NCBI GenBank assembly: GCA_031550615.1 | Contig: JAVBOL010000006.1 | Coordinates: forward strand, 1 to 64,000 | Length of the DNA: 64,000 bases | From: JAVBOW01 sp031550615 | Lineage (GTDB): Bacteria > Bacteroidota > Bacteroidia > Bacteroidales > Rikenellaceae | Reading direction: 5' to 3' | Shown: piece by piece, positions 1 through 8,237 of the stretch | Numbering within the stretch: position 1 is the stretch's first letter | How the letters are laid out: every line of letters begins with the position of its first letter | The notes under the pieces: generated by a model | Told to the model about the DNA's origin: nothing | The model's input: only the letters and a program-made list of their open reading frames with translations | Databases searched by the model: none | Position numbers and translations under genes: made by a program

Positions 1-37
1 CAGCGCCCGTTACATAATCTGATAACATTTAAAAACG

Positions 38-1606
38 ATGAGAAAAAACGTTTACATATTGACCCTGGTGATGCTGGCGATGGCCCTGCACCCTGCGAAG
101 GCTGCCTATGACCGCACCTACACCAAGGATTTCGAAGTCAGGTGCCAGTATGTCGATTGCCGTACCGAGGTGATGACCGTCGAGGCCATAAAGGCGCTTG
201 CCGCCGACCTGGCCCCCAAAGGCATCAACTCGCTGCTTATCGAGTACGAGGCGACCTTCCCATTCGACAAACACGCCACGCTGTGCAACCGCTACGCATA
301 CACCAAAGAGCAGATCAAAGACCTGGTGTCGTACTGCGCCGGACTGGGCATCGACGTGATACCGCTGCAAAACTGCTTCGGCCACAGCGAGTATATCCTG
401 CGCCATGAGCGTTATTACGACCTTCGCGAGGACATCAAGGAGGTTTCGCAGGTGTGTCCGCTCAAGATACCCCAGGCCACGCCCGTTTTCAAGGAGATTT
501 TCGCCGAGGTCGCCGCATTGCACCCCTCGAAGTATTTCCACATCGGGGCCGACGAAACCTACCTGCTGGGCGACTGTAAGAATTGCGCTGCCGTGGCGGC
601 CAGGGAGGGCAAATCGCGCCTGTTCGTCGATTACATCAAGGCCATGAGCCAGATAGTTATCGACATGGGCAAGATCCCCGTGATCTGGGCCGACATCATC
701 CTTATGTACCCCGACGCCGTCAGGGAACTTCCCAAAGAGTTGATCTTCGTCGACTGGAACTACGGCTGGGAACCCGACCGTTTCGGAAAGCTCGACAACC
801 TTTTCAAGGCCGGCGTGAAGATGTGGGGGGCACCCGCCCTGCGCTCGGCGCCCGACAACCTTTACCTCACGCAGTGGAAGAAGCACTTCGACAACCTGTC
901 GGTCTTCGTGCCTTTCGCACGCAAGGCCGGTTATACGGGAATGATCCAGACCTCATGGTCGACGGGCGGCACTTACGGCTTCCACTACGACATGCACTAC
1001 GAGGTGCTCAGCATGCAGCCCATACGCTACGTCTACCCGATGTCGGGCTTCAATATCCTGCTCGACGCTTTTGCCAAGTCGGTGACCGAAGATAAGCCCC
1101 TGGACAGCCATAAGTTCATTACCGATTACTGCATCTCGCAATACGGCCTCGATAAGGCCGGCGCCGAGGTCATGTGGGACTATTTCTGCATGCCGCAGGA
1201 GGTGATCCGCATAACCGCCGCATCCGCCCTCGATGCGAAGGGCACGCCGCTCGACAAGGTGCTCGGCGATTGCGTTGCCCTCAAGGCGCGCCTGGACGGG
1301 CTCTCGGCTAAAACGGCGAAGAAAGAGTTCGCCCACTATGCGCTGATGCTCGATCTGCGCATCAACTACCTGCAATACAAACAGGTCGAGGCGGTATATG
1401 AGTCCTCGTCATACGACCGCAGCCAGGCGGCGGGACTTTGCGACCGTTTGACCCCCGTGGTGAAGGCCGCGGCAAGCCTCGACAAGCGCTTCGCGGACCT
1501 GAACCGAGGGTACCTCAAGTATGGCGAGATACTCTACCTGAACACCATGCGCAGCGAGAGGATGAGGGAACTTTACGAAAGTCTGCTCTCCGCCGCAAAC
1601 AGGTAA
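38..1606 (+). CDS. Family-20 glycoside hydrolase-like protein, secreted
   Basis: A 522-residue protein with an N-terminal signal peptide (about residues 1-22, hydrophobic core after MRKN). The HIGADE motif near residues 168-173 matches the family-20 active site, where an Asp-Glu pair supports cleavage of beta-N-acetylhexosaminides through the substrate N-acetyl group. The domain lacks the long N-terminal domain of classical hexosaminidases and looks more like the HEXDC-type branch. The C-terminal third (from about 370) is helical and not recognised. It probably acts in the periplasm or at the cell surface. The ATG follows only 37 bases of visible upstream sequence, so its promoter and operon partners to the left cannot be judged. 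A second family-20 enzyme lies at 8238. Confidence 0.75.
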   Translation: MRKNVYILTLVMLAMALHPAKAAYDRTYTKDFEVRCQYVDCRTEVMTVEAIKALAADLAPKGINSLLIEYEATFPFDKHATLCNRYAYTKEQIKDLVSYCAGLGIDVIPLQNCFGHSEYILRHERYYDLREDIKEVSQVCPLKIPQATPVFKEIFAEVAALHPSKYFHIGADETYLLGDCKNCAAVAAREGKSRLFVDYIKAMSQIVIDMGKIPVIWADIILMYPDAVRELPKELIFVDWNYGWEPDRFGKLDNLFKAGVKMWGAPALRSAPDNLYLTQWKKHFDNLSVFVPFARKAGYTGMIQTSWSTGGTYGFHYDMHYEVLSMQPIRYVYPMSGFNILLDAFAKSVTEDKPLDSHKFITDYCISQYGLDKAGAEVMWDYFCMPQEVIRITAASALDAKGTPLDKVLGDCVALKARLDGLSAKTAKKEFAHYALMLDLRINYLQYKQVEAVYESSSYDRSQAAGLCDRLTPVVKAAASLDKRFADLNRGYLKYGEILYLNTMRSERMRELYESLLSAANR

Positions 1607-1655
1607 TATGCACTTAACACAAGCAAACTACAAAACGACAATAAACCTACCAACC

Positions 1656-3851
1656 ATGAAAAGAATATTCCTGATGCTTCCGGCTGTGGCCCTTTTGGCC
1701 GCTTCGTGCCAGAAAGACGACACCACCTCGTCTGGCGGCAAACCGGTAACGATCACCGCCGAGGCGGTTGCAGACTTCACATGGCCCGAGGGGGCGAAGA
1801 TAGGCGTGTTCTGTGAACGCGCCGGTATCGCCAACGCGCCCTTTACCGTGAGCGAGATCGATAGCTACGGCAACGCCGTGACCGAAGGCCATGTGGCCTC
1901 GACCGGTGCCGGAGATTATGACTTCTACGCATACTACCCCTACAAGGTCGGCAACGAAGGCTATCCGACCGAAATAGGCTTCCTGCTCCAGCGCACGCAG
2001 AGCACGGAGAACAACGTCGAAAATAACACCTTTATGATCGGCACGCCCGTGTCGGCGAACTCGGCCAGCGGCGTGAGCATCGAATTCACCCCCGTCTGCT
2101 CGAAGATAAACTTCACGATCGACATTCCGATCGACGGGCAGTCGACGACCGTCAATTCGATCGTGCTCAAGTGCACAGACCAGCCTTTTTACCTCTACGC
2201 CTCGGGCGACATTACCACCGGCCTGGTGACCCTGCCCGCGACGCGCGGCGCTTACGCTGCGGCAAGTACCATGACCCTCAACGTCTTCGAAGCTGAGAAC
2301 GCCGCCCCTGGCACCACGGCATTCGACGGCGCTATGGTCGTTATGCCCGACGACTACACCGGCCAGACGGTGGATATTACCGTGGTGACCGATCACGGCA
2401 ACTACGCCGCCACCGTTACGCTCGGTTCTTTCGCTGCCGGAGCTACCGCACAGATCAGCTATACGCTCGATCAGGACGACTGGTACGATCCCGATGCGCC
2501 CATCATCACCTCCAAACCTCTTTACGTTATCAGCCCCCTGAACGCCCCGGTGAGCGTGGACCTGGCCCCGATCGTGGACCGCAGCCTGACCCCCTCGACC
2601 ATCGTGCTCACCCCCACGGCGGGAGGTGACGCGGTTACCTACACCGTCCTGCCCGCCGACATTACCGCAAGGAAGGCGACCATCCCCGGAGTGACGAAGA
2701 TGGCCAATAAGCCCCTGCCCGGAACGGAGTACAAGGTGGATGTTAAAAATGCTTCGAACGCGATTATCTCGACCACGACCGTTACCACCGGCGCCCTCTC
2801 GTCCAATATACAGGTCATAACCACGGCAGACGACCTGAAGACCGTGCTGATGAATGCATCCCGCAAGGACAGCGTGTTCATGATGCCCGGCACGTATAAT
2901 ATGTCGGCAGTTCCATACATAACCGCACCCCTTTACCTTTTCGGCGACGATCCCGCGACCACCAAGATCACCTCTGCGCTCAACATGGCGCCCAAGGGCA
3001 CCGCCCTTACGAAACTCTCTTTCGAAGGATTTACATGGAAAGGCTCGACGGCCAACTTCATGCGTCCCGTGGCCAATGCCACAGAAGGCAACTTCGATAT
3101 CACCGACCTGAAGATCAAGAATTGCGTGTTCGACTTTATCGGCGCTACCAGCTATACGGCTTGTCTGTTCTATCCCCAGGCGAATGCAACGGGTTATAAG
3201 GGCCGCGTCAAATATTTCAATATCGAGGATATCCTCTTTATCGGCTCGGGCTCTGCCAACGGCGGTGTGCAGGCCGTTATAAATGTGGTCGGTGGCGACT
3301 CTCTGCTTAGCGTACATGCCATTACGATTAAGAACAGCACGTTCTCAAACATGCACCGTGGGCTTATAACCCTTCCGGCAGGTACGTCGACAACCGGCGA
3401 CCTGCAGATAAGACGCAATGATAACATAGTGCCGGTCGTTACATTAGAGAATAATACGTTCTATAATCTGTGTTGCGATGCCGGTTTCGTTTCTTCGTCT
3501 GCCGTGATACACACCGGCAGTGGTGCGAACAGTATGGATGTGATAACCAAACTTAAGAATAACATATTTGTATTCGCAGGTCCGTCGACATTCTACGGTA
3601 TGGTAAACTGCACCGGCAACGCCCAAACAGCCAGCGTCCCCTACTTCGAAAACAACTGGGGCCTGACCAGCCAGCCGTTCCTTATCCGTGGCGGGGCAGG
3701 ATCGACGATCCCGGGTTATGACAACCAATTCAACGGTACGGCGGCTCAGCTGTTCCAGGCCCCGATGGACGACCCGAGGGCAACCGGCGCATCGTTCAAG
3801 GTCGTAGGTGCAGGTGTCAGCTCCACTGCCGGCGACCCGCGCTGGAAGTAG
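1656..3851 (+). CDS. Surface lipoprotein, fimbrillin-like N-terminus plus beta-helix C-terminus
   Basis: A 731-residue lipoprotein. I chose the ATG at 1656, not the upstream in-frame ATG at 1608, because it gives a clean lipoprotein signal (MKRIFLMLP, lipobox ending in Ala-Ala-Ser-Cys). After the Cys comes QKDD, which resembles the Bacteroidetes surface-export signal. Residues about 30-290 have the fimbrillin-family pattern (YYPY segment, then a hydrophobic strand with FTPVCSKINF). From about 380 onward the pattern is that of DUF4957/DUF5123 right-handed beta-helix proteins. It likely sits on the outer surface and binds glycans or other ligands; no catalytic residues are evident. It follows the family-20 gene by 49 bases and may be co-transcribed with it. 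Confidence 0.65.
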   Translation: MKRIFLMLPAVALLAASCQKDDTTSSGGKPVTITAEAVADFTWPEGAKIGVFCERAGIANAPFTVSEIDSYGNAVTEGHVASTGAGDYDFYAYYPYKVGNEGYPTEIGFLLQRTQSTENNVENNTFMIGTPVSANSASGVSIEFTPVCSKINFTIDIPIDGQSTTVNSIVLKCTDQPFYLYASGDITTGLVTLPATRGAYAAASTMTLNVFEAENAAPGTTAFDGAMVVMPDDYTGQTVDITVVTDHGNYAATVTLGSFAAGATAQISYTLDQDDWYDPDAPIITSKPLYVISPLNAPVSVDLAPIVDRSLTPSTIVLTPTAGGDAVTYTVLPADITARKATIPGVTKMANKPLPGTEYKVDVKNASNAIISTTTVTTGALSSNIQVITTADDLKTVLMNASRKDSVFMMPGTYNMSAVPYITAPLYLFGDDPATTKITSALNMAPKGTALTKLSFEGFTWKGSTANFMRPVANATEGNFDITDLKIKNCVFDFIGATSYTACLFYPQANATGYKGRVKYFNIEDILFIGSGSANGGVQAVINVVGGDSLLSVHAITIKNSTFSNMHRGLITLPAGTSTTGDLQIRRNDNIVPVVTLENNTFYNLCCDAGFVSSSAVIHTGSGANSMDVITKLKNNIFVFAGPSTFYGMVNCTGNAQTASVPYFENNWGLTSQPFLIRGGAGSTIPGYDNQFNGTAAQLFQAPMDDPRATGASFKVVGAGVSSTAGDPRWK

Positions 3852-3865
3852 CCGCATTCAAGGGG

Positions 3866-3911
3866 AAGGGTTGCGGCCATCGACCGGTGGCCGCGACTTC
3901 AACCCTTTTTT
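3866..3911 (+). terminator. Intrinsic terminator with bulged stem
   Basis: AAGGGTT (3866-3872) and GCGGCCA (3873-3879) pair with TGGCCGC (3888-3894) and AACCCTT (3901-3907). A six-base bulge lies on the 3' side, and a run of T follows to 3911. It separates the two lipoprotein genes. Confidence 0.7.
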
Positions 3912-3934
3912 AAGAAATTATAAAACAGCAGAAA

Positions 3935-5605
3935 ATGAAACGCAAGCACTTTACATTCCTGTCCATGCTTTGCTCTGCCGTGATCCTCATGATTTCGTGC
4001 GGGTCCGACGGTAAACCGGGGGGCGATGACGATATGCCCGATCCAATTCCCGATCCCGATCCGATAACCGTGCACACCAAATATCCTCAGGTCAGCGCCA
4101 GCTTCGCCATGCCGGACAACAACGGAGGCCGCATCCTCGATTTCAGCCGCACGGGTTACCGCTGGGGCGACGAGGCGTTGCCGGCGGTGGCGGTACAGCG
4201 CACGATACAGGTCGTCGCCGGAGAAACCCCCGCGCAGACCACAGCTCGCATACGCACCGCTATCAACGAGGTGGGCGCGATGGCCCTTTCGGGCCGTTTT
4301 AGGGGTGCGGTACTCATCAAGGCGGGCACGTACGAGATCAACGGCGAACTGACCATCAATAAAAGCGGGGTGGTGGTGCGCGGCGAGGGCAGCGATCCGG
4401 CGGTCCCGGCCACCTGCACCCTCATTAAAAGCGTAGGCACGCAGACCTCGGACATCAATAACTTCACCCCCAATGTCTTTACGATGGGAGGGTCGGGCAG
4501 CCGCACGGCCAAAACCCTTACCACGCCCAACATCAAGGACACTTACGTGCCCGAGGGGCGTTTCTGGGTCAGGGTAAGCAACGCGACGAGTTTCTCCAAG
4601 AACGATAACGTGGTGGTTTACCGCGACATCAACAACCAGTGGCTCACCGACCTGGGCCTGTCTGCGATATGGTCGCTTTCGGACGTTAACAAGCAATATG
4701 CCGAAAGGGTGGTCACGCGTATCGACGGCGATACGCTCTGGTTCGAGAATCCGATCCCCTGCGCGATAGAGACGAGGTACGGCGGCGGTTATGTCTACAA
4801 GTACACCTACTCGAACCGCATCAGCGACAGCGGTATCGAAAATATGGCCATCGAGTCGCAATTCTTCTCGCGCAATAACGAAACGCACTGCTGGCAGGGC
4901 ATCACCATCGGCGTGGCCGAGCATTGCTGGGTCAAGAACGTGACGGGACGCTACTTCGGCGGCGGCCTGGTCTACGTGAAGGACGGGGCGAAGAACATTA
5001 CGGTCAAGGATTGCAAATGCACCGAATTCCAGAGCACGCTGGACGGCAGCCGCCGCTATCCATATCTGCTTCGCGGACAGCTGTGCCTTTTCATGAACTG
5101 CAGCTCGTCCGACTCGCGCCACCCCTTCGCCACCAGCGGATCGACCACCGTGGGCCCCAACGCCTTCGTGCGCGGCTCGGGTCTGCAGTGCAACGCCGAC
5201 GCGGGGCCGCACATGCGCTGGGCGCAGGGCACGCTCTACGACTGCCTTACCATAGGCGGGGCGCTTAACCTGCGCAACCGCCTTAACAACGGCGGCGACA
5301 AGCACGGCTGGGCCGGCACCAACGAGGTGGCATGGAACTGCACCTCGCACGACGCGGGTACCATCGAGTACCACTACAAAACCTACGGCTTTATCATCCA
5401 GTCGCCGCAGGTGTCGGGCAAGAACTACGGCATCGGCTGCGTAGGCCCACAGGTGACCAATACCTTCGACACGGGGTCCAACCCGCCGTCGGGCCCGGGT
5501 GTGTATATAAGCCACGGGACCAACGTAACCCCCCTTTCGCTTTACGACGCACAGTTGCTGCTGCGTAACACGAACCAGCCGGGAGGCGTGTTCGACGTGA
5601 AATAA
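3935..5605 (+). CDS. Lipoprotein with right-handed parallel beta-helix, possible polysaccharide lyase
   Basis: A 556-residue protein with a lipoprotein signal (MKRKHFTFL, hydrophobic stretch, lipobox ending LMISC at about residue 22). An Asp/Pro-rich linker (about 30-50) precedes a body rich in short turns and Asn/Gly ladders typical of pectate-lyase-type beta-helices. Stretches such as RILDFSRTGYRWG and GGLVYVKDGAKNITVKDCKC fit uncharacterised Bacteroidetes families of this fold. No confident catalytic set was identified, so lyase activity is only a guess. It lies between two strong hairpin terminators and upstream of the N-acetylglucosamine genes. Confidence 0.55.
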   Translation: MKRKHFTFLSMLCSAVILMISCGSDGKPGGDDDMPDPIPDPDPITVHTKYPQVSASFAMPDNNGGRILDFSRTGYRWGDEALPAVAVQRTIQVVAGETPAQTTARIRTAINEVGAMALSGRFRGAVLIKAGTYEINGELTINKSGVVVRGEGSDPAVPATCTLIKSVGTQTSDINNFTPNVFTMGGSGSRTAKTLTTPNIKDTYVPEGRFWVRVSNATSFSKNDNVVVYRDINNQWLTDLGLSAIWSLSDVNKQYAERVVTRIDGDTLWFENPIPCAIETRYGGGYVYKYTYSNRISDSGIENMAIESQFFSRNNETHCWQGITIGVAEHCWVKNVTGRYFGGGLVYVKDGAKNITVKDCKCTEFQSTLDGSRRYPYLLRGQLCLFMNCSSSDSRHPFATSGSTTVGPNAFVRGSGLQCNADAGPHMRWAQGTLYDCLTIGGALNLRNRLNNGGDKHGWAGTNEVAWNCTSHDAGTIEYHYKTYGFIIQSPQVSGKNYGIGCVGPQVTNTFDTGSNPPSGPGVYISHGTNVTPLSLYDAQLLLRNTNQPGGVFDVK

Positions 5606-5621
5606 TCCCCGGTAAAGGATC

Positions 5622-5658
5622 GGCTCCGGGGAGGGTATTCTCTTCCCGGAGCCTTTTT
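5622..5658 (+). terminator. Intrinsic terminator
   Basis: GGCTCCGGG (5622-5630) pairs with CCCGGAGCC (5645-5653), followed by five T. It ends the transcript of the beta-helix lipoprotein. Confidence 0.8.
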
Positions 5659-5660
5659 GC

Positions 5661-5691
5661 TTTGCCATAACAATAATTCTCACTACTTTCG
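5661..5691 (+). promoter_or_regulatory. Bacteroidetes-type promoter for nagP-nagA-hexosaminidase
   Basis: TTTG at 5661-5664, a 19-base spacer, then TACTTTCG at 5684-5691. This is one base off the TAnnTTTG -7 consensus of Bacteroidetes primary sigma factor promoters. The start codon of the permease lies 27 bases beyond. Confidence 0.55.
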
Positions 5692-5718
5692 GGAAAATTT
5701 AACTAACCGCAAACTGTA

Positions 5719-7047
5719 ATGGCAGATATCTACGCGAACCAACAACGCAAGAAGACCTCGGCGATGGCGATGGTCATCCTGTGCGTCATGTTCTTCACTT
5801 TCGGCTTCACATCGTGGATCAATTCGATCCTGGTGCCCTATTTCAAGATCGGGTGCGAACTGAACCACTTCCAGTCCTACCTTATCGTATTCACGCTCTA
5901 CCTGGCCTACCTTATCATGGCCCTGCCGGCGTCGAATATCCTCAAGGCGCTGGGTTACAAGCGGGGCATCATGTACGGCTTTTTCACCGTGGCCCTCGGC
6001 GCGCTGGTCTTCATCCCGGCGGCCTACCTGCGCTCTTACCCCGTGTTCCTTCTGGGCTCATTTATCATCGGTACGGGCTCGGCGACCCTCCAGGCGGCAG
6101 CCAACCCCTACGTGACGGTGATCGGTCCGCTCGAAACCACCGTCAGGCGTATGGCCATCGTGGGTATATGCAATAAATTCGCAGGGTTGATCGCCCCGCT
6201 CGTGTTCGCCGCCGTGGTGTTCAAGGTGACCGACAGCGCGCTGTTCGCGCAGTTGGAATCGCCCGAGCTCGACGCCGCTACGAAGTCGGATCTGCTCGAC
6301 TCGCTGGTCCGCCGCGTGATGCTGCCTTACGGCATATTCGCCGCGGCGCTGGTGGCGCTGGGCGTGCTGATCCGCAACTCCAAACTGCCAGAGCTCAACC
6401 TCGAACAGGAGAATAAGGCTGCCGAAGGCGACGTGGCGGCGGACAAGACCTCCGTATGGCAATTCCCCTACCTGATCCTGGGCGTGGTGGCCATGTTCAT
6501 GCACATCGGCACGCAGGTGGTCACCATAGACACGATAATAAGCTACGCCCAGACGATGGGCATATCGATACTCGAAGCCAAGGTATTCCCCTCCTACACC
6601 CTTTCGCTGGTGATCCTGGGCAACATCCTGGGCATACTGCTCATCCCGAAGATCGTTTCGCAGACGCGCGTGTTCCAGATCTGCTGCACGCTGGGCTTCG
6701 CCCTCTCGATAGGGGTGATATGGGGCAATTCCCAGGTAACCCTGCTGGGGCACCAGGCCAATGTCTCGATCTGGTTCCTGGTGCTTATCGGGCTGGCCAA
6801 CAGCCTGGTATACGGAGGTATATGGCCGCTTGCGATCCGCAACCTCGGACGCTTCACCAAAACCGGATCGTCGATGCTCATTATGGCCTTCTTCGCCAAC
6901 GCGCTCGTACCCCTGCTCTACGGATGGATCTCGGATAACTCGTCGTTGCGCGACGCATATTTCTGGATATTGCTGCCCGGGTTCGCGTACCTTATGTTCT
7001 ACGCATATTCGGGTTACCGCATAACCTCGTGGACGAAGAAAAAATAG
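5719..7047 (+). CDS. nagP: MFS sugar permease, FucP family, probable N-acetylglucosamine transporter
   Basis: A 442-residue integral membrane protein with about 12 hydrophobic segments. Its FucP-family features include the early segment FGFTSWINSILVPYFKI and the conserved AANPYVTVIGP after the fourth helix. Family members import fucose, glucose or N-acetylglucosamine by proton symport across the inner membrane. Substrate assignment rests on context: nagA starts 4 bases after its stop and a secreted hexosaminidase follows. No kinase (nagK) or deaminase (nagB) gene is in the window, so phosphorylation of the imported sugar must be supplied elsewhere. Confidence 0.75.
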   Translation: MADIYANQQRKKTSAMAMVILCVMFFTFGFTSWINSILVPYFKIGCELNHFQSYLIVFTLYLAYLIMALPASNILKALGYKRGIMYGFFTVALGALVFIPAAYLRSYPVFLLGSFIIGTGSATLQAAANPYVTVIGPLETTVRRMAIVGICNKFAGLIAPLVFAAVVFKVTDSALFAQLESPELDAATKSDLLDSLVRRVMLPYGIFAAALVALGVLIRNSKLPELNLEQENKAAEGDVAADKTSVWQFPYLILGVVAMFMHIGTQVVTIDTIISYAQTMGISILEAKVFPSYTLSLVILGNILGILLIPKIVSQTRVFQICCTLGFALSIGVIWGNSQVTLLGHQANVSIWFLVLIGLANSLVYGGIWPLAIRNLGRFTKTGSSMLIMAFFANALVPLLYGWISDNSSLRDAYFWILLPGFAYLMFYAYSGYRITSWTKKK

Positions 7048-7051
7048 GACG

Positions 7052-8230
7052 ATGAAAAAAGCTATCGTAAACGGACGCATCATCCTGCCGGGCGGCATAG
7101 CCCCCGTGGGATTCGTCGAGTACGCCGACGGAAAGATAACCGCCGCGGGGCAGGGCCTGTACACCGGCGACGCGGCAGAGGTCACTGACGCCGGGGGTGA
7201 CTACATATCGCCCGGGTTCATCGATATCCACACCCACGGGGCGGGCGGGCACGACTTTATGGACTGCACCGTCGAGTCCTACCTGGAGAGCGCCCGCATG
7301 CACGCCAGCCACGGCACGACATCCATGACGCCCACCACGCTGGCGAGTACCAACGAGAACCTTTTCGACACGTTCGCCGTTTACGAAAAGGCCAGGGCGG
7401 CCAACCGCGCCGGGGCGCAATTCCTTGGTCTGCACCTCGAAGGCCCCTATTTCGCCTACGGACAGCGAGGCGCGCAGGACCCGCGCTACCTGCGCGACCC
7501 GCGCCCCGAGGAGTACAACGCCATACTCGACGCCTGTCCCGATATCGTGCGCATGTCGCTTGCGCCGGAGCTGGACGGAGCGATGGAGCTGGGGCGTGAG
7601 CTCCGCCGCCGCGGCATGATGGCGTCGATAGCCCACTCAGACGCCATTTTCGAGCAGGTGCAGGAGGCTTTCGAAAACGGCTACACCCACATAACGCACA
7701 TGTACTCGTGCCTGTCGAGCATCACCCGCCGCAACGCTTTCCGCTATGCCGGGGTTATCGAGGCGGCCTACTTCATCGACGATATGACCGTCGAGATAAT
7801 CGCCGACGGGGTGCACCTGCCCAAGAGCCTGTTGCAATACGTCTGCAAATTCAAGGGACCGGACAAGATCGCCCTGGTCACCGACTCGATGCGCGGCGCG
7901 GGGATGCCCGAGGGCCCCTCGGTGCTCGGCGCGCTGGGCAAGGGGCTTGACGTGATAATAGAGGACGGCGTAGCCAAACTGCCCGACCGCACGGCCTTCG
8001 CCGGGAGCGTGGCCACGGCTGACCGCTGCGTGCGCACGATGGTCGAACTGGCCGAAGTAAGCGTTTTCGACGCCGTGAAGATGATGACCCTGACCCCGGC
8101 CCGGATCATGGGCATCGCCGCCTCGAAAGGTTCGCTCGAGAGGGGCAAGGACGCCGATATAGTCGTTTTCGGCGATGGCGTCGCCGTGCACCGCGTGGTG
8201 ATCGGCGGCCAAAACGTTTACGTAAAATAA
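7052..8230 (+). CDS. nagA: N-acetylglucosamine-6-phosphate deacetylase
   Basis: A 392-residue amidohydrolase that converts N-acetylglucosamine 6-phosphate to glucosamine 6-phosphate and acetate in the cytoplasm. Visible hallmarks are the metal-binding HxH in DIHTHGAGG (His60, His62), the GLHLEGPYF loop with the ligand Glu at about residue 130, SIAHSDA and THMYS with later metal-binding histidines, and LVTDSMRGAGMPEG with the catalytic Asp. Length is normal for the family. It sits 4 bases after the permease and 7 bases before the hexosaminidase, so the three form an operon for amino-sugar salvage. Confidence 0.92.
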   Translation: MKKAIVNGRIILPGGIAPVGFVEYADGKITAAGQGLYTGDAAEVTDAGGDYISPGFIDIHTHGAGGHDFMDCTVESYLESARMHASHGTTSMTPTTLASTNENLFDTFAVYEKARAANRAGAQFLGLHLEGPYFAYGQRGAQDPRYLRDPRPEEYNAILDACPDIVRMSLAPELDGAMELGRELRRRGMMASIAHSDAIFEQVQEAFENGYTHITHMYSCLSSITRRNAFRYAGVIEAAYFIDDMTVEIIADGVHLPKSLLQYVCKFKGPDKIALVTDSMRGAGMPEGPSVLGALGKGLDVIIEDGVAKLPDRTAFAGSVATADRCVRTMVELAEVSVFDAVKMMTLTPARIMGIAASKGSLERGKDADIVVFGDGVAVHRVVIGGQNVYVK

Positions 8231-8237
8231 GAATTCT

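Noticed and set aside
1647..3317. Minus-strand open frame of 556 codons
   Set aside because: It is antisense to the fimbrillin-like lipoprotein and is rich in His, Arg and Gly from GC-biased codons. It shows no motif or signal peptide.
3899..5683. Minus-strand open frame of 594 codons
   Set aside because: It is antisense to the beta-helix lipoprotein gene and crosses its terminator. The composition is typical of a shadow frame.
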